A DNA stretch of 64,000 bases. It comes from Pomphorhynchus laevis (lineage: Eukaryota; Acanthocephala; Palaeacanthocephala; Echinorhynchida; Pomphorhynchidae). Made by a program: the position numbers and the translations under genes. Under the pieces are notes generated by a model. It was not told the DNA's origin, searched no databases, and saw nothing but the letters and a program-made list of their open reading frames with translations. The stretch spans positions 62,001-126,000 of the forward strand of contig WNNJ02001349.1 in assembly GCA_012934845.2 (NCBI GenBank), in the 5' to 3' direction. Shown piece by piece: positions 1 through 9,682 of this stretch; the first letter of the stretch is position 1; each line of letters starts with the position of its first letter.

Positions 1-560
1 CTAGAAAAATTCAACTATTTATTTTACAATTACAGTCGGTTTAAGTCGTAATTTATTTGTTCCATAACAAGGTTGTCCGGTATATGTATGCTTACGATTG
101 AGGCCACTTTTTGTTGCCAATTTTTCACTTTCGCTTCGTCTGCTCGATCATTAGCTAACTATGTTGAAAGAAGGCCAGCATGGATTCGGTCGGTTTTGTA
201 TGCTATGTAAGTTCTAAAGTTTAATTCTGGTTTACTTAAATCAACGGCGTAATTTGTCGTAGATCTGCTGTCGTGCCTTTACTCTTTTGTCAAAATGCTT
301 TGGTTGTTCTGTCTTTCATAAGCACTTTGGCGTGCTCGGCTGCCTACTTTATGATTGCTGTTGGAAAAAGGTGATTGCAACAATTTCAAACTATCCAATA
401 ACTTTGCTTTAATTAGTCAACGTTTTTACATAATTTTAAATAAATAGGAACCTCATTCTTGCCTGTTAATGCGTTTTATGATATTGTAGTAAAATTTTCT
501 AAAATACGTAGATACATTAAATACAAATACGTAGCGAAAAATGTTAATGAATGGATAATA
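1..560. other. AT-rich DNA without a recognised gene
   Basis: Positions 1-420 are less AT-rich than what follows and read in short open stretches on the minus strand, broken by stops. I could not assign them to a family. From about 420 onward the sequence is mostly A/T and leads into the first R repeat. No RNA gene or promoter is seen. Confidence 0.4.
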
Positions 561-564
561 AATA

Positions 565-712
565 ATATACTTTGTATTAGAATAGGATACTATATAATCA
601 AATTTAATCAGAGAAATACGTCCTTAGCAGTAATTTGGCCCCGCTTCTATGCTTGGTCGAGGAATAGGAAAAGAAAATGATGACCTCTAATGTTTACTCT
701 AATACATCATCC
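565..712 (+). repeat. R repeat, block 2 copy 1
   Basis: Degenerate copy of the conserved block that recurs throughout the first 25 kb. It contains the marker words GAAATACGTC, TTTGGCCCCGCT, TTGGTCGAGGAATAGG and GATGACCTCTAAT in the same order as the better copies near 6.2 and 7.5 kb. Some of the middle part is lost. Confidence 0.7.
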
Positions 713-1215
713 GTTATTTATTAGTCAATTTATAAATATTAATTGTTATTAAAATTTCAATTTTTAATTCTTACTTATTAGATATAAATTAAATAAAATT
801 TATTATTAATTAATAAATAATTATTTATTAATTACTATTTATTATAATTTAATTATTTATCATTTAATTTTCTGATTTATATAGTATTATTTTTTAATTG
901 ATATATAGTATAAAATACGTAGACTCGGTAAACTGATATGATATTAATCAAAAATAAATATCGGAAATTTTAATATGGAATTTATTAGATATAAGTAGAT
1001 TGCCATAAATATCAGACTGTCTAAATTAACATATTAAACATTAACATATCTAAAATGCGAAAAATATGCTCGAGATGTCGTTTCGACTGATTAGTACGAT
1101 GAACTCGATACCAGATTACAGTGCAAAGTAACCTGATGCATTGCTCGAGCACCCAAAGTTAGAGATATCTTTGAAGTTCTATACAAATCTATAAAAATTG
1201 TGAAATTATGGATAA
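700..1215. repeat. AT-rich spacer with R block 1 at about 900-945
   Basis: Very A/T-rich spacer. At about 905-945 it carries the second conserved R signature (block 1), the word AAAATACGTAGACTCGGT followed by a short CTGAT stretch. The same word recurs near 4850, 5050, 6670, 6985 and 52470, and in reverse near 12400, 24085 and 25180. No gene is recognised. Confidence 0.5.
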
Positions 1216-1375
1216 TAAGTTGGAATATAATACTAGATAATCAAATTTCATCAGAGGAAATACGTCATTAGCATGCTTGGCCCCGCTTTTGTATTTGGTC
1301 GAGGAATAGGGACAGCAACCTGATAGCATAACAGTTCATCCTGATGACCTCTAATCGTTATTTTGATACATAGTA
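1215..1375 (+). repeat. R repeat, block 2 copy 2
   Basis: Near-complete copy of the conserved block. It starts with GATAATCAAATTTCATCAGAGG, continues through the GAAATACGTCATTAGC hairpin half and GGCCCCGC, and ends with CCTGATGACCTCTAATC. It directly adjoins a reverse-transcriptase fragment that is encoded on the opposite strand. Confidence 0.75.
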
Positions 1376-1377
1376 AA

Positions 1378-1662
1378 TTATTTATTTTGTGTTTGGTCGT
1401 ATTTTAAACCTAGTTTAAAATATGTATCTATTAAATTATTTAAATGCTTTTGAAGAAAGCCAATATCATTACATATTGTTGCAATTCTTAAAATTTCATT
1501 ATTTAATGTATTATATTTTATATTATATGGTATGCATGAATGCTCATGCAAAAATATGTTTCTTGTAAATTTAAATATGTCATCTTTACGATATAAATTA
1601 ATAGTAGTTTTAGTTAATGTTAATTTAATGTTCATATCTGAAATATATACCTTCTTTATCAT
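1378..1662 (-). pseudogene. Reverse-transcriptase fragment of R family (unclassified RT)
   Basis: 94-codon open frame. Residues 23-28 read LYRKDD, followed by FKFTRNIF, then HSCIPYNIKYN and an ILRIATIC...FLQKHLNNLI tail. This order (Y-[D/R]-KRDDF, a S-N-I-P-like turn, then an L-I-R-like helix) is what I know from an RT type found in many invertebrate genomes downstream of its catalytic YIDD box. The catalytic part is missing from this copy. A second copy at 6714-6995 overlaps it in sequence and does carry the catalytic-box region, which supports the assignment. It sits between R blocks, so it is probably the remains of the coding region of that family. Class (Penelope-like or other) is not settled. 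Confidence 0.5.
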
Positions 1663-1804
1663 CTATATTTGTTTTATTAAGAATGAGGCTACCTTGAAAA
1701 TAAGTTCACTTATTGATTAAAAAATTATTATAGATAATTTAATAATTTAATATTTTTTATCAAGTTAAAATTTAATTGATTAATAATTAATATAAGATGT
1801 ATCA

Positions 1805-1960
1805 TAATAAAGATTAGAGGTCATCAGGTGGAAATGACACGTTTTCAGGTTTCGACCCTGTTCCTCTAACCAATATATCAGCAGTGGCCAAATACTTGCT
1901 GATGACGTATTTCTTCTGATAAAATTTGATTATCATTATCTTATTCCTATACAAACTATA
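1805..1960 (-). repeat. R repeat, block 2 copy 3
   Basis: Inverted copy of block 2. Read on the minus strand it gives the same ordered words: ATAATCAAATTTTATCAG, GAAATACGTCATCAGC, TTTGGCC, GTCGAAACCTGA and CCTGATGACCTCTAATC. Confidence 0.7.
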
Positions 1961-2119
1961 CTATTTAATATCAATCTCTTAAATTTTGCCGCTTAAGAAT
2001 AAATATTTATTTTTAAGAATATTGTGTTGATTTATATTTTTTTTATTTTTGAAAACCTTGTTTAAAATATGTGTCTATTAAAGTATTTTAATTATTTTAA
2101 AGAAAGCTAATATTATTAA

Positions 2120-2470
2120 AAACTGCTATGTTATCAAGTTTCGGCTTCTCTTACTCTAACCAACATTGCAGCTAGGGCCAAGTAACCTATTTTAAAATAT
2201 GCATCTATTAAATTATTTAAATGATATTGAAGAAAACCAATATCATTACATATTGTTGCAATTCTTAAAATTTCATTATTTAATGTATTATATTTAATAA
2301 TTTATTGTATGCGTGAATACTCATGCAAAAATATGTTTCTTGTAAATTTAAATATGTCATCTTTAGGGTATATATTTATGGTAGTTTTAGTTAATGTTAA
2401 TTTAATGCTCATATCGAAATATTTACCTTCTTTATCATCTATATTGGTTTTATTAAGAATGAGGCTACAT
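2120..2470 (-). pseudogene. Truncated R block 2 plus degraded RT fragment
   Basis: 2120-2185 is a cut-down inverted R block (CAAGTTTCGGC, AACCAACATTGCAGC). 2180-2470 is a diverged second copy of the RT fragment seen at 1378-1662, in the same minus orientation. It is alignable by eye through ATTAAATTATTTAAATG, TTTCATTATTTAATG and CATGCAAAAATATGTTTC, but no long open frame remains. Together with the copy at 1378 it shows that the RT piece is part of the repeated unit. Confidence 0.55.
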
Positions 2471-2489
2471 TGAAAATAAGTTTACTTAT

Positions 2490-3165
2490 TGATTAAAAAA
2501 TTATTAGAGTTAATACATAGATATCATCAATATATCGAAACATATTATTTATATTCAAATAGTTTAGATTTATTATCAGCTTAACAAATTCATATTCTAT
2601 AAAGCTTAAAAAGTCAGCTAAAATTTGGCGTTACCTCCAATCGAAACACATTTTACTTGTTTGAAATGTGTTTAGATTTGATTTATCAAAATATTTAAGG
2701 CTTTTATTGAGTCAATTTTATCCTTTAATTTATTTTAACATGAACGTTGAATTTTTGATAGTTATGCGTTATATAACATATGTCTATTTCCGAATATAAA
2801 ATTAATTCATTTTTCTAGAGCTTCTTTAATATCCGCTAAATCTAAATTTGGATAAAGTACTAAAATCGTAAATACTTACATTTGAAAATTTATCCTTTTC
2901 GTGTCTTCTAAAAATTCTTTTGTGGAATAAATAAACGCCAAATAAGGTCTTCTATAAAATTAGTAGTTTCATTTCACTGCAAGCAACCTATTCATTTATT
3001 AAATTATTTTATTAAAATTTTTAAATGGAATTTGATACAATTAATAATTAATGGATACTTAATTTGCTAAATAGATATATTTTAAAAAATATCATTAATC
3101 AGAAATAAGAAAATATATTAATCAACACAATAATATTAAAATTACATTCAAAATTATAGGCTGAT
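2490..3165. other. AT-rich stretch, nothing recognised
   Basis: A/T-rich sequence with no open frame of note, no repeat word of family R and no RNA gene that I can see. Confidence 0.5.
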
Positions 3166-3169
3166 AATA

Positions 3170-3355
3170 ATAATATACTTTGTCTTCGAAAAGGACGCTA
3201 GATAATCTAATTTAGTCACAGGAAATACGCCATTTGTTGTAGGTGCTTAGCCCCGCTGATGTGTTGGATCAAGTTATAATGTCCGAAATCCGATACCATA
3301 GCAGTTTCTCTTGATGATATCTAATCCTTATTCTGATACGTCTCTTATTTATGAG
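3170..3355 (+). repeat. R repeat, block 2 copy 4
   Basis: Plus-strand copy: AATATACTTTGTCTTCG, TCTAATTTAGTCACAGG, GAAATACGCCATT, TTAGCCCCGCTGATGTGTTGG and TCTTGATGATATCTAATCC. More diverged than the copies at 6.2 and 7.5 kb. Confidence 0.65.
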
Positions 3356-3554
3356 TCAATTTATACACATTGCTTTTATTTTAAATTTCAATTTTTATTT
3401 TTACTCGATATAAATCTTACTAAATCCAACAACGATTATTTATCATTATTTATTATCTAATTATTAAATTTTGATTTACTGATTTACCGTTTCTATTTTT
3501 ATTTATTATTTTTCAATATTATTTTATTTCAATGTTATAATTATATTTGATTCA

Positions 3555-4450
3555 TTAACTCAGTTAGTTGCTTTGATTATCTAGTAAATTAACGACTACT
3601 TGATATTATTGCTTAAGCGAAATAATTCATTTCTTGATATAAATTAATAATAATTTTACAGGTCGTTAATTTAATGTTAATATATTTAACTATCCCTTCT
3701 TTATCTTCAATTTTATCTTTTAAAAAAATAAGGCTACATAAATAAATTTGTTCACCTTTTGAATAAAAATTGTTAACAAACACCTTCTGTGTTTGTGATT
3801 ACCAAGATGCTTTGAATTACATACTAATTTTAATAGATTAAATATTGTTTAAAAATTGTTTTCAATAATTTTAAATTTGACTAAATTAGATTAACAAATT
3901 GACTTAAAAATAACAAAATCATGAAATATACTTGAAATACTTAAAAAATCGTTATTTAGTTTAATATATTTAAGTTGCAATGCATGAAATTTCACTCAAA
4001 AATATATTTCGTAAATTTTAATGTAATTTTCAAAATACGAGTAGATAGTCGGAAATATCTGATTATCAAAAATAGTTGCTTTGATTATCTAGTAAATTAA
4101 CGACTACTTGATATTATTGCTTAAGTGAAATAAGTCATTTCTTGATATAAATTAATAATACTTTTACATGTTTATCATTATCTATTTACATTTATTATTA
4201 TTTATTATTATATAATTTATATATAAATTATATATAATATATAATTTTATTAATATATAAATTTTATAAAATCTATTAACAATTATTTATCATTATTTAT
4301 TATCTAATTATTAAATGTTGATTTACTGATTTAACATTAAAATTTGTATTTATTTATTTTTTATAATTATATTAAATTCATAAACTCAGCTGATTTGATT
4401 ATCTAGTAAATTAACGACTACTTGATAGTATTGCTTAAGTGAAATTATTA
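3555..4450 (+). repeat. Threefold repeat inside R-type DNA
   Basis: A segment containing TTGCTTTGATTATCTAGTAA, AATTAACGACTACTTGATA and TTGCTTAAG occurs three times in the same orientation, starting near 3560, 4075 and 4390. The first two copies extend about 100 bp, the third is shorter. The first and third are preceded by the block-1 word ACTCAG. The spacers are A/T-only. This looks like serial insertion or local duplication of R-family DNA. Confidence 0.6.
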
Positions 4451-4459
4451 TTTGTTCTA

Positions 4460-5610
4460 TTAATTACAATAATATTAAATTTATATCAAATTATTTAGAA
4501 ACCGTCAAAATTTGTTTATGCATAATAAATTTTCATATTTTATACCGATTTGCAAAATCATAAGAAATTAACTCAATGCGCTTGCTCGAGCAATACAACA
4601 GGTTACTTTGCACTAATATGGTGTCGAATCATCGTTCGAATAATCTATATCGATATTTGTAACATATTTTCATCGCATCTTAGATTTCTTCATTATTATA
4701 AAAAAGGCATTTTTTGTACAAATATTTTAGACTGTGTGATGATTACGAATATCTTAAATATTAAATTATTGATATTTTTATTTATATATTTTTATTTATT
4801 TTCATTTATTTTTATTAATTTATTTAGTTTTAATTTTATAATTATATAAAAATTCGTAGACTCAGTTAGCTGACTTGATTATTTCTTTGATCCAGCTACA
4901 ATAATTATTTATCAGTAATGGATCATTATCAACTATTTAAATTCTAGTATTTTAAAGCATGTATTGACCTCAGTTTTAATTCCATTTATTTTTATAAAAC
5001 AAAACATTTATAAAACAAAACATTTATTATTTTTTTTTATTTTTTAATTTTCTAATTATATAACAATACGTAGACTCAGTTAGTTGCTTTGATTATATGA
5101 TCACATATTTTTTGATAAACTCCCAAGACATCTTTAAGGTAATCGTGTAACTTATTGATTGGACACTTACTTCCATCATATTATATTTTCATTTATATTT
5201 TATTAAATTAAGCAATATCACATTTTTGCGATTATATATTTTTAATTTTAACATAAAATATATATAATCCGTTGTGTTCATTATTCTATTTAATTAGTAA
5301 TTTTTCAATTTTAACTTATAAAAATATATAATTGTGCCTTTGTGTGTTAATCGTGTATCTTTATTCAGTAAAGGTTCTAAAATGAAATAATATCCATCTA
5401 TTATATTTATATTTCTAGTTATTTATATTACACTATTTATTTTTAAATTATTATTTGTTACTGTTTTATTATACATACAAATTCCTATTTGTTATTTATA
5501 AATTGTACTCTAAAATTGATATATTTATCGTGTATATTATTTTTACATTTCTACATAATTTCAATCCCTGAAGGTTTATTAAGTCAATTTCTTCTGTATT
5601 CGTAAATATT
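4460..5610. other. AT-rich spacer with two R block 1 sites
   Basis: A/T-rich sequence with block-1 words (CGTAGACTCAGTTAG) at about 4850-4880 and 5050-5085. No coding region is recognised before the exon candidate at 5617. Confidence 0.45.
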
Positions 5611-5616
5611 TTAAAG

Positions 5617-5749
5617 AACAACTGAAAACAGCGGAAGTAACGGTAATCTTGCATCCGTTTGGAATCAGGAACGCGGGGACTACACTTATAATTCGGCAGT
5701 GAATAAACCGTCATCGCCTTCACAACCTCCACCTCCTATGTTCGGATAA
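5617..5749 (+). CDS. Candidate 3'-terminal host exon, product unknown
   Basis: A GC-richer island in A/T-rich DNA. After a possible acceptor (TATTTTAAAG just before 5617) the frame runs open for 43 codons and stops with TAA at 5747-5749. The peptide begins TTENSGSNGNLASVWNQERG, continues with DYTYNSAVNKP and ends in a proline-rich tail, SQPPPPMFG. Its composition looks like the disordered C-terminal tail of a real protein rather than A/T-rich noise. I do not recognise the family and found no upstream exon on this strand. The opposite strand is open across the same stretch, but its translation looks less like protein. It could also be a captured fragment. Confidence 0.35.
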
Positions 5750-6151
5750 GAATCCTCAATAATGTGATAATACAAACGACTGAAATTGAATTTTTGTTCT
5801 CAACAGATTCTAGATAAAATTTGTTTTCTAAAAGCCTGTTTCCTATCCGTCATTTATCATTCCAGCAATATAACACATCAGAACTGCTGAATTGATGTCG
5901 TTCGTCTGTTTCAATGTGTATATTGTAGTTTCAAACTGATAATATGTTTTCATTTACCTCATTTTAATTGATTTATGATTTGGTATTTATGTTTTTATAT
6001 TTCAACACCATCCAAATACACAAGAAACATTCATATTTTAGTTAATTTGTCAAAACTACTAATCATATTCGATAGCTTAGGTTGCTTACACATTTTAACA
6101 TATCAATTTTTGTTAATTTAAAATATAGCCTGAATACAATTCCAGAGCAAT

Positions 6152-6320
6152 CGGTATACTTTGTATTGGAATCAGGTACTTGATAATCAAATTTCATCAA
6201 AGGGAATACGTCATTAGCGCGTATTTGATCCCGCTGCTATGTAGTGTTGAGGAGTTAGGGGCTGAAACGTGATACCATAGCAGTTCCTCCTGATGACCTC
6301 TAATTCATATTGTGATACAA
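6152..6320 (+). repeat. R repeat, block 2 copy 5 (well preserved)
   Basis: One of the best copies. It contains AAATACG (then TCATTAGCG) CGTATTT, an inverted pair that can form a 7-bp stem, and CTGCTATG matched about 45 bp later by CATAGCAG, a second possible stem. It ends CCTCCTGATGACCTCTAAT. These features recur, with changes, in the other copies. Confidence 0.75.
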
Positions 6321-6713
6321 CGTCTGTTATTTATTAGTCAATTCATAAAAATAATGTTTATTTTAAATTTCAGTTATAAATTATATCGTTATAGATGTAC
6401 CTATCATCCGTCAATAACATATTAATCTTTAATAGTAAATGATATTATAATTAAAAATATGATTTTTAACTTTGCTAAAAATACTTCGTTCCTCCTCATG
6501 ACCACTAATCTTTATTTTTAAACATCGTAAATTATTTATTAGTCAATTCGTGAAAAATTCATTTATTTTAAATTTTAACTTTTTATTTTAATTTGATATA
6601 ATAAAAAATTGTATAAAATCTTATGTAATTATTTATTATTTATCTTTATTTTTATTTATATATAGTATAAAATACGTAGACTCGGTTATCTGTTTTATTT
6701 TGTTCATAACTGT

Positions 6714-6995
6714 GTGAAAACTAAATCTAAACAATATAAATATATGAAATATATGTTTCGATACATTGATGCTATATGTGTATTTAATTATAATAATTTT
6801 TATTCAATTAGTGAGCACATTTATCCAGAAAGCCTTATTCTTAACAAAACCAATATTAATGATAAAGAAGGTGTATATCTAAATATGAACATTAAATTAA
6901 CATTAACTAAAACTACTATTAATTTATATCGTAAAGATGACATATTTAAATTTACAAGAAACATATTTTTGCATGAACATTTAAAAAATACGTAG
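6714..6995 (+). pseudogene. RT fragment with YIDA at the catalytic-box position (R family)
   Basis: 93-codon frame. Residues 16-20 read RYIDA, where reverse transcriptases have a (Y/F)xDD box, so the second aspartate is replaced. Downstream come IYPESLILNKTN and YLNMNIKLTL, then LYRKDDIFKF. The last 40 or so residues match the fragment at 1378-1662 almost exactly. R block 1 words flank it at about 6670 and 6985. The frame's first codon is GTG and is only the end of the open stretch, not a trusted start. With one catalytic aspartate lost and both ends cut, it is surely inactive. Confidence 0.55.
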
Positions 6996-7439
6996 ACTCA
7001 GTTATCTGATTTGATTTGTTCTACTGACATGTTATTATTGACCTGTGGATTTTGTTTTCCCGCTAATATGATCTCTGTCCAAATACTGAAACTATGTATT
7101 ATTAATACGACTATTTTTCTGCTAATTTTCAAGCAAGTTTGATGAATTCCTTCTTTTTCTTATTATTTTATAAAAAACAACAAAATATTAAGCGAAAAAA
7201 TGTTATGGATGGTGTGGTGTATATAATTTCGCATATTTGCATTACAATTCTTAGACTAATAACTGTTATTCATGTACTAATAAATTTAATTAATTGTTAA
7301 TTATGCAATTTATAAATTTATCGTTTATCATTCAAATGAAAAACGACATTTAGTTAAGTATGAAAATTACATACATCAAAGATGCTTAATTTTGGATATA
7401 AAATAAAATCAAATGAAAGATTACTTAGAACTAAGAATA

Positions 7440-7600
7440 TAAAGTAATTTTATAAAAGAATTTCACCAAAGGAAATACGTCACTAGTGCGTATTTGGCCC
7501 CGCTGCTATGTTTGGTCGATAAATAAGGAATGAAACCTGATAGCATAGCAGTTCCTCCTGATGACCTATAATCCTTATTCTGATACAACGTCTGTTATTT
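7440..7600 (+). repeat. R repeat, block 2 copy 6 (well preserved)
   Basis: Contains GGAAATACGTCACTAGTG followed by CGTATTT. Here the inner part CACTAGTG is itself palindromic, so the hairpin is longer than in other copies. CCCCGCTGCTATG pairs with CATAGCAG before CCTCCTGATGACC. Confidence 0.75.
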
Positions 7601-7908
7601 ATTAATGGATTTTTTCTTTTATACATCAGCAAAATATTATATATTTTGTTGATAAAATATTATAATATATTTTATTATAATAATAAATATAAATATTATA
7701 ATAATATAAAATGTTTATAAATATTATAAATATTTATAAAAATAATAAAAATATTATAATACATATCTGATCTAATTCTTCAATATTAAGTTTATATAAG
7801 TTGGCTAAAATTTAAACTACATAAAATATTCAGAATTATTTCATTTTTATATTTGCAAGAACGTATATAAATTGTATTATAAATTGACTCTTCACTCATT
7901 GGTTTCTC

Positions 7909-8094
7909 TTATTTATTAGTAGAGAGGGTTAAATAGAAATTTTTTATTCTAAATATCGAATTTTCGATAGCCAACTGCAATCATCATCTGGATAAAATTG
8001 TACAATTTTATACTGATGGTGATCGCAGTTTGCTATCGAAAATTCGATATTTAGAATAAAAAATTTCTATTTAACCCTCTCTACTAATAAATAA
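7909..8094. mobile_element. 186-bp near-perfect palindrome (foldback/MITE-like)
   Basis: Left arm starts TTATTTATTAGTAGAGAGGG and the right arm ends with its reverse complement, CCCTCTCTACTAATAAATAA. The arms are about 80 bp with only a few mismatches. The centre, AAAATTGTACAATTTT, is itself palindromic around 8001/8002. There is no coding capacity. The shape is typical of a foldback or palindromic miniature inverted-repeat element. The flanks show no clear target duplication. Confidence 0.85.
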
Positions 8095-8154
8095 TAGTAT
8101 ATAAATCAATTTATATCCTTATATCCTTCTAAGGATATAAGGATACGAGGAACA

Positions 8155-8245
8155 GGATCCGAAACCTGATAGCATAGCAGCTCATCCTGATGACCTTTAA
8201 TCCTTATTTTGATACATCGTCTGTTATTTATTAGTCAATTCATAA
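8155..8245 (+). repeat. R repeat, partial block 2
   Basis: 3' half of the block only: GAAACCTGATAGCATAGCAG, then CATCCTGATGACCTTTAATCC and the ATTTATTAGTCAATTC tail. It follows a short inverted stretch, TATATCCTTATATCCTTC / GAAGGATATAAGGATA. Confidence 0.65.
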
Positions 8246-8249
8246 CAAT

Positions 8250-9300
8250 TGACTTTTATTTTATATTTCAATTTTAAATTTTAACTTGATATAATTTTAT
8301 AAGATCTTATTCTTCTGGTTGTGGTACGTCATTATCTCCACATTATTCTATTCTTGATACATCAGGACGCTACTAATCAGCCTTCACTAAATAATTTTAT
8401 ATTTAGATAATTATATATTCTCTAACTTAATGCAGTGTGTGTAAAGTTCAAAAACATACATGGCTGATTGTGTTTCGTAAAGAACCTTTGCATAAAATTA
8501 ATAATCCACGTTCTTAAAACTATGATATAATGTTCGGAAGTCATATTAAGAAGGTTTTATTAGGAAGAATGTGTTCTAAATAAAACTACTCTAAAATAAC
8601 TTAAAGGAGAATCTAAAAGGTGTCGAAGAAATAAATATTTGTTTCAACATCTAATGACAAAATCTATTTGTTTCAATATCTAAACAATCTTTTAGAAACC
8701 CTTTAACTGTTAGTCGTTAGTAATATTAAAGGCCAATTTGCGGTTCGCTCCTGATTTAATGCAAAATATATTATTTTCTAATGACGAAAAAAACAATGTT
8801 TTGTTTCCCAAGTAATTGTCTTATTTTATTTTTATTTTTTTTATATTATGGATCGATTCCTGTATTTTAAACTTGGTCTTATCATTACAAATTTGTAACT
8901 AAACTAAAATTTTACCGTTTAAAAATTAAAATTAAATGTTGCCGAACAAACAAATTGAAAATATTTGACGTTACATTATTACATTTATTGCGTTAGACAT
9001 GTGAAGGTCAATGTATTTTGTCAAAATAAGCTAACAGCAAAACATCAGTAAAAAAGTTTGAGAAATAATTAAAATGATCAAAATAATTAAAATGTTTGAG
9101 AAATAATTAACATACAACCCTGAAGATGACGTGCCCGAGCGCCGTTCAAATATTGAATTATAATCAAATAAATCACAATTAAGATTTCGTCGAAATATAA
9201 GTCAAAGTATGAAGTATAATATAAGTATAATATAGACAAAGTATTATATAAGTCAAAATATGAAGATGTGTGCCACGTTTATAAGAAACAGCAACGCCAT
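8250..9300. other. AT-rich stretch, nothing recognised
   Basis: No repeat word of family R, no LINE homology and no convincing open frame. Short direct repeats occur around 9055-9110 (AAATAATTAAAATG) and 9190-9260 (AAGTCAAA.TATGAAG). Confidence 0.45.
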
Positions 9301-9304
9301 TTAA

Positions 9305-9520
9305 CTGCTATTTGAACGAATATCTGATCACTTTCAAGTTTTGCTCAGACTAAAGCCTTCCTGCATTAGTATGTGGGTGAAGGAATGTCTAAATTGGAAG
9401 TTACAGAAGAAAAAACAACATTATACAGATTTTATAGCAGAGTATCAGCAATATCAAGATGCATCAATAGACGATAATATTGACGACGAGGAATATGACT
9501 ATCAACCGAATGATTATTAG
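9305..9520 (+). CDS. Candidate C-terminal host exon, product unknown
   Basis: The frame is open for 71 codons and stops with TAG at 9518-9520. The peptide contains LFERISDHFQVLLRLKPSC, then MWVKECLNWKLQKKKQHYTD and an acidic, tyrosine-rich end (DDNIDDEEYDYQPNDY). This composition, with Trp, Cys and a graded basic-to-acidic pattern, is unlike random A/T-rich translation. Possible splice acceptors (TTTTGCTCAG, TTCCTGCATTAG) lie inside the open stretch, so the exon may start near 9350-9395. I do not recognise the family. An A/T-rich 3' region of about 150 bp follows before LINE A. It could be a decayed gene piece. Confidence 0.35.
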   Translation: MLFERISDHFQVLLRLKPSCISMWVKECLNWKLQKKKQHYTDFIAEYQQYQDASIDDNIDDEEYDYQPNDY

Positions 9521-9682
9521 ATTGATTTTATACTCTGTCGTATTTTAAAGATTTACAAGTTAAAATTAATTATTTTAAGTCAAATCTAGAAGACCATTTT
9601 GTAAATAAGTTGCGACTAGATAATGGAATTATTCCTTCATTGGGAATATGCTGAGATAGTATTATATAATGTACAATAAAAA

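Noticed and set aside
459-680. 73-residue plus-strand open frame
   Set aside because: It begins at a non-ATG codon and runs through A/T-rich DNA into the first R repeat. The translation follows the repeat, not a protein.
4550-4849. 99-residue plus-strand open frame
   Set aside because: The tail is a long Phe/Ile/Leu run from A/T-only DNA, with no motif; likely chance.
5496-5732. 78-residue minus-strand frame opposite the exon candidate at 5617
   Set aside because: Its second half is A/T noise and the plus-strand reading is more protein-like.
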